DNA of 64,000 nucleotides, from positions 992,001 to 1,056,000 of the forward strand of contig CAJNAR010000145.1 in the NCBI GenBank assembly GCA_905220665.1, given 5' to 3'. The notes beneath the pieces were generated by a model, which was given only the letters and a program-made list of their open reading frames with translations, was not told where the DNA came from and searched no databases. The position numbers and the translations under genes are program-made. This DNA is from Albugo candida (lineage: Eukaryota; Oomycota; Peronosporomycetes; Albuginales; Albuginaceae). Of this stretch, positions 21,226-32,241 are shown piece by piece (within the stretch, counting starts at the first letter, position 1; the number at the start of each line of letters is the position of its first letter).

Positions 21226-22617
21226 ATGGCGTCCTCAGGATTGTATCGATACGAACATGCACGTTATAGTATGGAATACTTCTCACCTGGACCCAACAGT
21301 CAAAGTCGTACCGCCGGAGTGAGCTCTGCCGTTTTTAATTTAATTAGTACAATGATCGGTGGTGGAATTCTTTCCTTACCCTTTGCTTTTGAAAAATGCG
21401 GGCTAATTCCGGCAATTATTCTATTGTTTACCAGCGCGATTGCATCAACTTTTAGTTATTATGTAATTGTCAGCTGCAGTAGACGCGGAAAAGCCAACAG
21501 CTATGAGGATATTGTCAGGAAAGCGCTAGGGCCTTGGGCAGCGTTCATCACTGTGCTTCTATTGGTTTGCCTTACGTTTCTTACAATGGTAGGATATGTG
21601 ATCCTCATGCGAGATCTTGTCGTATCATTGGCATCACACTACATATTCGGTCGAGAAATGATCCAAGGAGAGATCATGATCTCGTTGGTACTCTGTGCTA
21701 TATGCATCTTGCCGCTATTATTATTTATTTCTATGGACTCGCTACACTTCACATCGCTGTGCAGCGTACTATCAATGTCGGTATTGCTTGTAACAATCGG
21801 CATTCGTGCGATTTGTCTACCAAACACTGAAGATTCGAAACCCGATGCTGAGATGGATTTGTCAGGAGAGAAAGCGAACATTCTGCTTTTTCCATCACAT
21901 TGGACAAATTTATTCTTCGCATTCCCGATAATTTGCGTTGCGTTTTTGGGACAATTCAATGTACTTCCGATCTATCGAGAATTGCGGAAACCAACTCGAC
22001 AAAGACTAAAAAAGATCCTTGGATTAACAATCTTCTCGACATCGATCGTTTACATGATCGTAGGAACACTGGGATTTATAATAGGTTATCGTACATCGCG
22101 ACCAGTGCCTGCAAACATTCTGAATATGTTTGCTGTCACCGATACACTCGTGAATGTCGGAAGATTCGGTTTACTTATAACACTTTTTCTAAATTTCCCA
22201 TTATTGATGCAACCGTGTCGCCGTAATCTGTCTCGACTAATCAAGTACTCGCGCTTTGGAGTCTTATATGAGCGAGATGAAGATTTGGCTTTGCTTCGAC
22301 CGGACTTTCAGCGCCTCAATGGACCCAGCACGTCGAAGCCTTGGCCGGCCTATCATGTTGTATCAACTGTCGCTTTGTTGACTTGTGCGGTTGTTATGGC
22401 TCTGATTGTTTCAAATGTGGCTATTGTGTGGAATGTGATGGGTTCTTTTATCGGATTGTTGATTTCGTACATCTTGCCGTGCGCATCATACATTCGGATT
22501 CGAGACAAGCCTAATTCGGATATAAGGAAATTGTCGGCGTGGATTCTACTCATACTCAGCGCCATAGCTTCTCTCATTTGCTCGATCAATTCGGTGACTT
22601 CCATATTACAAAAGTAA
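21226..22617 (+). CDS. Amino acid/auxin permease family transporter (SLC38-like)
   Basis: 463 aa, single exon, about 11 hydrophobic membrane spans. The N-terminal stretch SSAVFNLISTMIGGGILSLP is the hallmark of the AAAP (Aa_trans) family, where the unwound first helix binds the amino acid. The length fits SLC38/AVT-type carriers. These proteins move neutral amino acids with Na+ or H+ across the plasma or vacuolar membrane; substrate and location cannot be deduced. In an obligate biotroph such carriers are plausible nutrient importers, but that is inference. The ATG at 21226 gives a short cytosolic N-tail (about 30 aa) before the first span. The next gene (PheRS beta) starts 80 bp downstream on the same strand. 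Confidence 0.88.
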   Translation: MASSGLYRYEHARYSMEYFSPGPNSQSRTAGVSSAVFNLISTMIGGGILSLPFAFEKCGLIPAIILLFTSAIASTFSYYVIVSCSRRGKANSYEDIVRKALGPWAAFITVLLLVCLTFLTMVGYVILMRDLVVSLASHYIFGREMIQGEIMISLVLCAICILPLLLFISMDSLHFTSLCSVLSMSVLLVTIGIRAICLPNTEDSKPDAEMDLSGEKANILLFPSHWTNLFFAFPIICVAFLGQFNVLPIYRELRKPTRQRLKKILGLTIFSTSIVYMIVGTLGFIIGYRTSRPVPANILNMFAVTDTLVNVGRFGLLITLFLNFPLLMQPCRRNLSRLIKYSRFGVLYERDEDLALLRPDFQRLNGPSTSKPWPAYHVVSTVALLTCAVVMALIVSNVAIVWNVMGSFIGLLISYILPCASYIRIRDKPNSDIRKLSAWILLILSAIASLICSINSVTSILQK

Positions 22618-22697
22618 CGTGGGTCAGCTTGTTATGACCCGAATAATATACCGGCCTGAGAACCCTTTTAGCATCTCCATCCAATAATTGATTTGTG

Positions 22698-24653
22698 ATG
22701 CCAACTGTTTCGGTGCAACGCGATCTGCTGTTCCAAGCATTTGGTAGAGAGTTTACGGACGAAGAGTTTGATCACCTTTGCTTTGAATTTGGTATTGAGC
22801 TGGATGACATAACCAATGAAAAGCAATTGAAACAACGTGAAGCGCAAAACACTAAAGATACTACCGTTCAATATTCAGAATCCGTATTGTACAAAATCGA
22901 CGTTCCTGCAAATCGCATTGACCTTCTCTGCTTGGAAGGCATATCGAGAGCCTTGAGGATTTTCATGAATCTCGAGAACCCGCCTTCTTATTCGCTCCAA
23001 AATTCCTTCGGTCGAGAACCTCTTCAATTTCGTGTCAAAGCGACCACAAAGGTACTCTACTTTCTTGATACCAGCATTCGATCTGCCAATGTTCATGTTG
23101 TAGCTCGTTCGGCCTTTTATGGTGGCTGCTGTCCTCAACAATGTTCAGCTCACGCAGGAACGTTATGATAGCTTCATCGATTTGCAGGATAAGCTGCATC
23201 AAAATATCTGCCGCCGGAGAACACTGGTAGCCATCGGTACTCACGATTTGGACACAGTGGAAGGACCATTTACCTACACAGTAAGTCGCTTGCGTAGTCA
23301 GCCGAAAAATATGAATCAAATATATATCGATAGGCGCTCCCACCAGGAGAAATACAGTTTATTCCATTAAGTCAGTCGCATTCCTATGATGCGAAAACGT
23401 TGCTGGATGTGTATCGAACCAATCCAGAATACAAGCATCTCAAGCCATATACAGACATTATCTATGATAAAGAAGTGTACCCCGTGGTTTTGGACAACAA
23501 GAATGTTGTCCTGTCACTTCCTCCTATTATCAACGGCGAGCATTCGAAAATCTCTGTAAAGACTCGGAATATTTTGATCGAATGCACTGCAACGGATCTG
23601 AGAAAGGCTAAGATTGTATTGAATACTATGGTTACAATGTTTTCGCAATACTGCGATTCACCATACTGCATCGAACCTGTTCAAATCGTGTATGAAGACG
23701 ATAGCATTTGCGATGAAGTTGTACCAGATTTGGAGACTCGGCAAGTGTATGTTGCAATCGCAGATGTATATTCAATGCTTTTTGGTCAACGAGAGCCTTT
23801 GGAGCTAGATGAAGCGCGAATGTGCGCACTCTGTGACAAGATGCAGCTATGTGCTCAGGTGGATGACTGCGGAAAGAAGCTTGTAGTACAAATTCCACCA
23901 ACTCGGTCAGATATTCTACACCCTATCGATGTGATCGAAGACATCGGTATCGCGTACGGCTTTAATAACATTCCCCATACAATTCCAAAAACAAAGACCT
24001 TCGGAGCTCCTCAGCCATTAAATAAATTAACAGATCAACTGCGTGAAGAGATCAGTAGAGGAGGGTTCATGGAGCTGCTCACGCACGGCTTATGCTCCCA
24101 TAATGAGAACTTTGAATTTCTGAACACAAAAGACGATGGCACAAAAGCAGTCGTACTTCGGAATCCAGCAACGATCGAGTTTGAAGTGGTTCGAACGTCA
24201 CTGATCCCTGGAGTTTTGAAAACGATTCAGAACAACAAGTCGCTGTCGTTCAAAGACGGGTTGAAACTGTTCGAGATTTCGGATGTGGTGCTATTGGACC
24301 CAAATTCAGATGTTGGCGCATCGAACGTTCGTCGAATTTGTGCAGCATACACCGGTCTCACAGACGGCTTTGAGATTATCCATGGTTTGGTTGACCGCAT
24401 CATGCTACTACTTGGCTTTCGTAACGTTGTCGAAGCTCCAGATATCGTGAGCAAGCTCGACGAATACTACTCGATCGACCCTTCCTCTCATCAAACCTAC
24501 TTTGAAGGACGTTGTGCGGACGTGAATCTGCATTCCTTTGGAAAAACAAAGCAACTGGGAACCTTTGGTGTCTTACATCCTCACGTGCTCGAAAGCTTTG
24601 ATTTAGCGCATCCGACTTCGACATTGGAAATGGATTTAGAACCGTTAGTATGA
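22698..24653 (+). CDS. FARSB: Phenylalanyl-tRNA synthetase beta subunit, cytosolic
   Basis: Exons 22698-23051, 23104-23280 and 23334-24653, all joined in phase 0. The introns are 52 and 53 bp (donors GTACTC and GTAAGT). The product is 616 aa, near the usual 590 for eukaryotic cytosolic beta chains. The joins restore family signatures: [58 protein letters not shown], and [20 protein letters not shown]. The beta chain has the B3/4 editing region and B5 domain ([22 protein letters not shown] near 385-410) and forms an alpha2-beta2 enzyme that charges tRNA-Phe. The start is the ATG at 22698, opening [16 protein letters not shown], typical for the family. Confidence 0.95.
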
Positions 24654-24785
24654 ATACATTCCGAGTGTCCGCCAAAATAATAAACGCGACTTTACCATTC
24701 GTTCACTCTATAAAAAGCTTGTGCTTTCGATCTCGACCTCTATGCGGTTACATTGTAATTCGAATTCTGCGGATGAAATCACTCA

Positions 24786-26233
24786 ATGAGTGTTTTGGAT
24801 CGCATTAACCATCAGCTCGAGTGTCATGCTGAGGCATCAAGCACATTATTGTCAGATATATTCGAAAGACTGAAAGCACTGGAGGCTCAATTTGCTGATT
24901 TTAGAGCACATAACTCAGCTATCTCGCGTCAAGAAGCTCAGACTGGAAACAATGTTGTCTTGGAGAAACAAGTAGAAATAGAGGTTTTAGCTGATGATCA
25001 GGAGAAATCGTGCGATGGCGTAAGTTGCCAACCGGATAGACCTCCTCCCCACATAGAATGCAGATACCATATTGACGCTATCACAACAAGTGAGCAATCG
25101 GAAGCTCTGCAAGGCCTTGTTCATAAGCTTCAGGAAGAACTACAGCAAACAGCAATGGTGATATTTATCTGTTTCATCTGTCAGGTTACTTACTATTTTT
25201 ATTTTTCTACCAGAATGTTGAGAAACAACTCCGAGAAGCGGACGAACGTTTTTCCAGAATTAATGCAACGTGCGATGCAATCACGTGCAAGCTGATGGAT
25301 ATTCAAGTCAAACCACCCTCTTCAGAGTGGCCACAATTAGCAACAAAAGTCGCTCTTGGTCAGCATCTGCATCATATCAAAGCAATGATGCTTGCGAAGA
25401 CAGTATCCGGTGCAGCTCAACGGGCAATTTCTGTCGAAGCTTTTAAAAATCCTGCCGAATCGCAGGTGCCTACAAACCCGACAGCTGGGACGCCCCTCGA
25501 CAACACATTGGTGGATCCAAGCGGTGAGGCCTCTCAACAAGATGCTGTAGACTTGGAGGAAGAACAAGTACTCGACTCTACATGGGCCCAAAAGCACGAC
25601 CCAGGAATAAATGAAGGATTTAGTATGCGACAAAATGTGGATGCAGAATCGGAAGGTGATACATTGTCCAACTTTGTTGGGTCAATCGATGACACCGGCC
25701 TGGTCATGGGGACTCGGGCTGAAGTCGAAGAAATTTTGCTATTCCAAGTGGCTCAACTCGAGAAGCAGCAGGTGGACATGGAGCTTTCACTCGCTGATAT
25801 CAGACGACAATTGAATGAATTCCATGGCGAAACAAATTCAGCATTGAATCCCAAAAAAGAATCTACAATTGTGAACAATTTCATAATGGATTGGCAAAGT
25901 AATGTGAATGATTTGAGAGATGAATTGATAGAAATAACCAAGCAATTTATGACCAAAAGCGATTTCCATGCATTCATTGAGACACTTCCTTCACGAAACA
26001 TGCAAAGACGAGATGATGTGACAATCACGAGGTCAAGCAAGAATATAAGAATGACCACTGCCGCAAGTCGAACATTCTTAGCTACTCCAACAAGGACAAA
26101 GCTGGAAGTTTTGGATCCGCTTTTCGTGTTAACAACATCCGCACCGACCACAAAACCGAGATTACATCCAAGGCTGGGTGCTTTGCATGGCCGTGGACCT
26201 ACGATCGAGCTAACTGGGAAAAGACTTGGATAG
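24786..26233 (+). CDS. Coiled-coil protein, two exons, unknown function
   Basis: Exons 24786-25157 and 25214-26233 join in phase 0 across a 56-bp intron (donor GTGATA, acceptor CTACCAG preceded by a pyrimidine-rich stretch), giving 463 aa. The helix LQGLVHKLQEELQQTAM continues directly into NVEKQLREADERFSRIN after splicing, which supports the join. Two coiled-coil zones (about 1-150, 260-345) are separated by an acidic, disordered middle. The C-terminus is basic and ends GRGPTIELTGKRLG. No catalytic motif, signal or membrane segment is seen. A cytoskeletal or centrosomal scaffold would fit the composition but is not supported by any specific signature. Confidence 0.7.
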
Positions 26234-26289
26234 ATAATTGCTCTTAATTTATATGATCTCGCTTCACACTTCCAGCGATAAAAGTCAGT

Positions 26290-26560
26290 TTAGGGAATCC
26301 TTAATACGGCACAGTCCAGCGAAGAGCGACCTAAGCCTTCGGCCTGAACAGTAGACGATCCGCCGGGTGTGGGGCCCGTATTCAGGCTCTTTGCGTAGAA
26401 GCTTCGTCGATGGGGTCAAGTGCGTCAGTCATAGGATCATGCTCTCAACGCCTTCAGTGACGGCAGCTCCCTGAGCACCGCGCTGTCGTAAAACACCCTT
26501 TTAGACCGAGTGCAGGTAAGAGAGTGCGTCGTCACGCAAACGTAATAAGAGTAAGAAGCT
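26290..26560. ncRNA. Candidate structured non-coding RNA, class unknown
   Basis: Between two coding genes lies a stretch visibly richer in G+C than its AT-rich flanks. It has no convincing reading frame but does have short complementary segments: a small hairpin around AGCCTTCGGCCT (26334-26345), a GGGCCC palindrome near 26382 and a GAAGCTTC palindrome at 26399. In the plus direction, AGGGAATCC at its left and GCAGGTAAGAGAGTGCG near 26512 vaguely recall conserved cores of the RNase P/MRP RNA family. The match is too weak to name it, and the strand is undecided. No tRNA-type B box or clear U-run terminator is seen. It could also be unusual 3' flank of the adjacent genes. Confidence 0.3.
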
Positions 26561-26690
26561 CACAACGCAAAGGAATGAGCATATAATGACAGTTGGACCA
26601 GAAAGCACGTGTATTTCCAGTTACGCATCGGACTCCATCCTTCCGTGTGCGAGCGGTAATAGGAACGAAATAAAGGCTCCTACTATCACT

Positions 26691-29600
26691 CTACCTCTCA
26701 GAATGGGTGTTCCTTGTGCGTGTCTGGCCTCTCCGCCCTACATTCGTCCCGGTACCTCGATGATTCCTAGAGCCTTGTTTCCAATTTCTTCCGTTCTGCT
26801 GAGAGGAGCGTTGGCCACGATCACCAACAGAGCGAGACCAATTGGATTCTCGCGCATTTTTCCAATCATCTTTGCCCGAAACAGTACCCACACTTCGAAG
26901 CTCCATAAGACGCTCATTGTTCTCCACAAGTGATGCCAATTTGTCTGAAAACTGCAAAGCAAACATGTGCAAATTCGATCGCTCATCCCGTTCGAATACA
27001 ATGGATTGCGAAGATTGATCCCAGGCACCTTGAATTTCTTCGTTGACCATCATTTGGGACACAATACTATGCACCATCTTTTCGTCAAGCTCAAACATTT
27101 CCATCAGACGAGTCAAACTAACTGTTTCGTATTCTTCGCTGAATGCTAACAAATATGTGCGCAAAGCTTCCACTTGGATCTTTTGCTGCACTATTTCGCG
27201 TACTTTGGTAGAAACACCAGCACCAGGGAAAAGATCCCACACGGTAAGACCCACTAAAAGCTCGGCGCATTTTTTCCAGGAACCTTGCGCTAACAACTTT
27301 GCAGCAGCTACCACGTGTTCTCGAGGATTCTCTGGTGGGCCTTGAAAGACCAGGCGTTCGTGAAATGCAAGTAATTTTCGAAAGGCTTTTGACACGGGAC
27401 GTTTGCGATCGGATAGGCGAGGGTTTACCATACTCGGGACATCCAACAGCATGGCGCTGATCAAGTGACAAGTCTCCAACAAATCCAAGTTGATATGCAT
27501 GTGGTGTGGAACTTGACGCCGTCGTTCGAGTCTCTCTTGCTCGGGATCCCGTTCTTGATAGCGAAAGGATTGCATTCCTTGGGCCAGAAGTTCTTTTGTA
27601 CGTGTTCCAGTACAAATCTCTGTCAGACAAGCATGCGCTTCTTTCACAAGACCAAGTCGGAAAGCACAAAGACCAACTTGTGCCATCATACGATTGAAGA
27701 AAATCTGCGTCGGTATATCAGCTTGGTTGATATTGTCTTGAATGTACGACATGAGGAGTAAGTCGCGGGCTTCATGAAATCGATCGTGTAATGCGTGGTG
27801 ATAAATCCGGCAGAGCATCGCACGCGTCTTGGCTCGAATATCGCCATGTTTAAATACATACCGACACAGTTCACGAAGTTTCTTTTCTGTATCGATCATC
27901 TCATCGCTGACAGAAAGAGGGCCAGACAGCGACGCTGGATGCCGAGTCTCTGGGTCGTAGGTCTCGATTGAAATCGCCGCAGAGTTAGAGCCATTGCATC
28001 CTGGATGAATATGGACTGGGTCTCCATACTTTTCGCTTTTCAGTTGAGATAGATGCAACGCTTTCGCGATGGAATCATGTTTGTAACAAACATATTCTGT
28101 CCGCACAAGTGCCATTACTGCTGCTCGTGCAGGATCAGATTTACGATCGTAGTACTGTTGAACACGAGCAGCAAGCTTTGTCAGCAAATTCTCATCGAAA
28201 AGACGACATATGTATTCACTCGTATGTGGGTCTGTTTGTTGCAAGCTCTTGGTGTACTCTTCCGATAGTCGTTCGATAAAGGCCACTAGATCACCAGAAA
28301 CCTTGATTTTTCCATGCTCATTCGCCTTTGGGTATGGATCCACATAGTCATTCACATCTTCCTCTTTGACTTCAGTTTCACCACGACCGGCTTTGGTGAT
28401 GTCTGCCTGATCTTCCATACTGAGAGGAGCGAGCTCAAAGCCAGGATTTTGCTCAAGAATCAACAATGTATCGGAGAGATGTGTATACGCTGATCGCCAT
28501 GCACGTGCTGACATAAAACTATCGATTTTGTTGTAAGCGTCAAACAATTGCGCTCCGAGAAGGCACATCGATGCTACAATTTGACGAGCAGGACCGAGAC
28601 GATGAGAATAATTGGCTAATGTGCGTAGTAGAGCAATCTGTTCAGCGATTTCAGTGCCTTTTTTCCCTCTCATTGACACTGCTTCCTTCATTCGGGCATC
28701 GAACTGACTGATTGTGAGCTTCAATTCTTCGTCAATTAGCTTTTTGGGCTCGTCAAGACTCGCTCGTCGGACTTTATCTCGCGCGGTTTTGGGAACCTTG
28801 GCCTTTTGTACTTTTGTGCTTGCAGTTGTAGGCGTTTTCTTCAGCCATTTCGCTCGTCCCTTGAGTTGTCCGACTTCTTCGTCCGAGGATGAAGAGGATT
28901 CTGATGAGCTAGGCCACGATTCATCATCCGAGCCACCAAGTTCCGACTACAATAATGTAACGAACGTCAGGAGCAATTCAATAGAGGATAGATTTTGTGT
29001 GACAGTTCTATAATTACTCGTTCATAGGCAAAAGCAGAACGAGAACCTCAAACTCTGTCATTTTACTATCGCAATAGGATAGTTTTGTAACCATCCGGCG
29101 ATGAGATGGAGCGTGCATTCGTACAACCTCGATCCCATCGCTATATATTGCGATACGTTGAAGACTAAACGCACCTCATCATCAACGTCAGAGCCTTCTT
29201 CATCTACGGCAGAGACTTCTTCTTCCTCACTGCTTTGTACATCAGATGCTTCATCTTCTGATTCTTCTTCACTTTCATCTTCTTCCTCGCTTTCATCTTC
29301 ATCGCTACTTTCGCTCTTCTCTTCCTCACTTATTGGAGGATGCTCGCGGTACTGCTGCATCTCCTTTTGGACGACTTCACTGCTTTTTTTTAATTTTCCC
29401 TTCATCCGAATGAGCGCTTTACTGTTTTCTTTACTCATTTTCTTCTGCTCGGCTTTGTTCTTTGCCTTTTCAGCCATGAGATCCTCAAGCTGGACCATTG
29501 TTTGGATATAACTCTGAGGATACCCTTGGCTGCTGATCAGATTTCTGCCCCTGTCGAGATGCTTTGCAAGCGCGTCGAATTCGGAGAGAATTTTGATCCA

Positions 29601-29834
29601 ATCGTCGATTTTCATGGAGCTTTTGATGACGCTGCAGCTTTTATTGATAGCTTCCAATGCTTTATCCTTGACACTTTTGACAACACGCGTTTCTTCGTCA
29701 CTATCAGAATCCGACTGGATTACCCAGCGCGGACCATTTCTTTGCTGCTGATTGCTAGTCTCCTCATCGGAAACATCAGAGTACTCGCTTTCCTCCTCTG
29801 AAGAGGAGCCGCCGGCCCAGAATCGACTTGCCAT
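26691..29834 (-). CDS. EIF3C: Translation initiation factor eIF3 subunit C
   Basis: Two exons on the minus strand, 29834-29175 and 28946-26691, joined in phase 0 (donor GTGCGT), 971 aa (human 913). The start MASRFWAGGSSSEEESEYSDVSDEE is diagnostic of eIF3c. The acidic low-complexity block (about 165-250) is typical. After the splice the frame carries KGRAKWLKK, then the helical body and a C-terminal PCI domain (about 690-870, including TYLLAFSEEYETVSLTRLMEMF). The tail is Arg/Gly/Asn-rich, as in plants and animals. eIF3c is a core scaffold of eIF3 that binds eIF1/eIF5 and the 40S subunit. The intron of 228 bp is about four times the local norm. Confidence 0.93.
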
Positions 29835-29917
29835 AAATGAATGGGAGAAATTGCTTGGCGTCAACCGCGATCTCCTTAATACAAGTCCGACCTCAAATAA
29901 GGTTAATTAAATTTTTT

Positions 29918-30662
29918 TTAACTTTCAATCTCCGATTCTCTAGCCTTTCGCATGACGCGATCCAATCTCTGAAGCCATTCAGACTTTGGCCCACTCCTGA
30001 ATCGCGAATCAAAATTATCCAGCGTCCTCCGGGTCATTTTAGATAGACATTCAGCTTGCAAACGCGCGTGTCTTAATTCCGATGTTGCATCCTTAACTTG
30101 CTTTTGCGCCACCTGGATGTCATCTCTTGCACGACGATTGCGTTGTGGCAGTGTGTCGTTATTTGACGACGCTGATTCATCATATGAAAGAATGACGGGT
30201 TCATACGCTTCTTCTGGATTCTTCTCTACAGTTAGAACTATGTCTTTGTTTGTTCGACGCGCATGTAAGCGAGTCAGAATATATTGTACGATTTGCTCGT
30301 CGCCGTCCTGTGGAAGAATTAGCGTCAAGCACACACAAATACCACACAATTTTTACCTTCTCATCCATGCAATTGTCTTTCCATTGTATTTGGCCAGGAG
30401 TTCGTAGCGCAAGTAGCAAACTCTTACGCTGTATCATGCATGACACATGTGATTGATTTCGTAAAGCTCGGATTATGATCGTGTCTTCCACAACATTCTC
30501 GCATATACACAATTCCAACGTGTCGCCAATCCGCCAGAACAACTTGCTTCCATCATAAAGCAATTTTTCTTGCGTTCGCCGCGATGACTTGGATAGATTG
30601 CTGTATCGATCCGATCCTTGCATAGTAGCTTTATGTAACGGTGAATACTTGACATGATCCAT
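29918..30662 (-). CDS. Unknown protein, two exons
   Basis: Exons 30662-30357 and 30307-29918 (minus strand) join in phase 0 over a 49-bp intron (donor GTAAAA, acceptor CCACAG), giving 231 aa. The alternative ATG at 30623 would shorten it by 13 residues. The first part is a compact beta-rich segment with several Cys (WRIGDTLELCICENVVEDT). It is followed by a basic strand region and then a charged coiled coil (about 155-200) ending in a basic helix, WLQRLDRVMRKARESEIES. I do not recognise the family. It sits 83 bp downstream of the eIF3c start on the same strand and is divergent from the NTH gene (227 bp between starts, which must contain both promoters). Confidence 0.65.
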
Positions 30663-30889
30663 CAGCTTTTGTGCAGATCGAACAGAGATCTTGCATACTT
30701 CACTACAATCAATTGATAAGCTATGTTCCGCAGATATTCACCGTTAAATGATAGCTTACCATGTGAAGCTTGATCCATCCAAGCTATCCGTTGATGATCC
30801 ACGTTCGAGGCAACTCATACTATACAAAGGTCCGTGGCACCTTGGTTCTATCTCAAAGATAGAATAGGCCACAATCTATCTATATCATC

Positions 30890-32114
30890 ATGAAAAATAG
30901 ATCGAGTCAAAAGCCAAAATTAGAGTCGCACAGTCGTGACTCCGGTACGTCACGCTGTCCAAAGCATACAATTAACTTTAACCCAATTAAGTCAAGGAAG
31001 CAGCATGCATATGACATTACGGCCTTCCGCGAAGCGAAACGCACTACGAAGCACTTTGACTGCATATGCGTACACTGGAAGCTCTGAAAATACGAATAAA
31101 AGCAAGAAACGAAAAATTCACAAGGTAAATGCGCCGATTTTAGAGGTGCAAAATGATAATGAAGAAAGCTTGGTAACTCCAAACGCCAATTGGAATGAAA
31201 TGCTGCTCAAAATCCGTGAGATGCGTGTGACATTAAGAGCGGAGGTGGACGAAGATGGAGCAGAGGTCGTTCATCTTCACTTTTTTTTCTCATCTTATTG
31301 GGCTCTTTGAATATAGACTTTTTATGACACAAAGCACCCCGCGCATGTGGCTCGCTTTCACGTGTTAATTTCCGCGATGCTTAGCAGTCAAACTAAAGAC
31401 CCGATCAATGCAGCTGCTATGAGACGTCTCTTAGATAATGGTTCGATCCGATTGAAAGATAAAGCGATAACAGCTTCTTCTCACGCATATCGTAGGATTG
31501 ACAGTTGAAAGTATGATCAAGATCAAAGCGGAGAAACTTGCTGAAGTTATATATCCAGTAAGCTTTTATCGAACCAAGTCCAAGGCAATCAAGAAAGCTG
31601 CCTTAATTCTCAAACAACGAGAAAATGAAGCCGGAATTTGCGATATCCCTGATACTGTCGAAGATCTCATTGCATTACCTGGTGTAGGGCCGAAAATGGC
31701 TTATTTGGTTATGAATGTAGCTTGGAACAAGTACGTTACTCTCACATTTTGTAGTAGAGCCAGAATCATGATGACAACAATGGTGTAGACCTGTAGGGAT
31801 ATGTGTCGACACACATGTTCATCGAATATGCAATCGGCTCGGCTGGGTTTCCACGTGGAACAAGAAGAATCCAAAAGCTCAGGATCCTGAAAAAACGCGC
31901 AAGGTTCGTACAATTAAGCTGGAGACTTGCGTGCGATGAGATTGGCGTCTTGACGTAGGAACTGGAAGCGTGGCTACCGCTCGAACATTGGGATTCGATC
32001 AATCAACTGCTTGTCGGTTTTGGACAAACTATATGCCACGCTCGTCAACCAAAGTGCGAGCAGTGTGCAATCCATACAATATGTCCATCCGCGTTCAAAA
32101 ATGATCGCTTATGA
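30890..32114 (+). CDS. NTH1: Endonuclease III homologue, bifunctional DNA glycosylase/AP lyase
   Basis: Six exons: 30890-30944, 30997-31265, 31317-31440, 31496-31730, 31789-31903, 31959-32114. Introns are 51-58 bp and every phase agrees; 317 aa (human NTHL1 about 310). The joins restore family motifs: [28 protein letters not shown]; the HhH motif LPGVGPK with catalytic K216; [10 protein letters not shown] with catalytic D235 (spacing 19, as in human); and the [4Fe-4S] ligands C292-x6-C299-x2-C302-x5-C308. All active-site residues are intact. The enzyme removes oxidised pyrimidines and nicks the strand in base excision repair. The basic N-terminus with KKRK could direct nuclear or mitochondrial import. 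The gene is convergent with UROD, 127 bp between stops. Confidence 0.94.
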
Positions 32115-32241
32115 AATTCATTTGCAGGACAAGCCGCAGTATCAATGTTTATTTCGAGAGCGGCAAGGATGCAGCACTTTCAGATATCGTTGCTATTAAG
32201 ATACCGCGCAAAGGATGCGAAATAGAGCCTTGTGTATATGT

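Noticed and set aside
26290..26560. Naming the GC-rich island as RNase P, MRP or SRP RNA
   Set aside because: Only short, imperfect core-like matches; the helix order could not be verified and the strand is uncertain, so no class is assigned.
29101..29511. Plus-strand Ser-rich 136-codon frame
   Set aside because: It is the antisense shadow of the acidic Glu/Asp-rich block of eIF3c.
31441..31455. GGTTCGATCC-like tRNA B-box sequence
   Set aside because: It forms the 5' end of an NTH1 intron (donor GTTCGATCC). No acceptor stem, A box or anticodon arm can be built around it.
31796..31956. Long open frame after a possible acceptor at 31796 inside NTH1
   Set aside because: That frame breaks the family motifs, whereas the acceptor at 31788 gives [10 protein letters not shown] with the catalytic Asp and the correct spacing.
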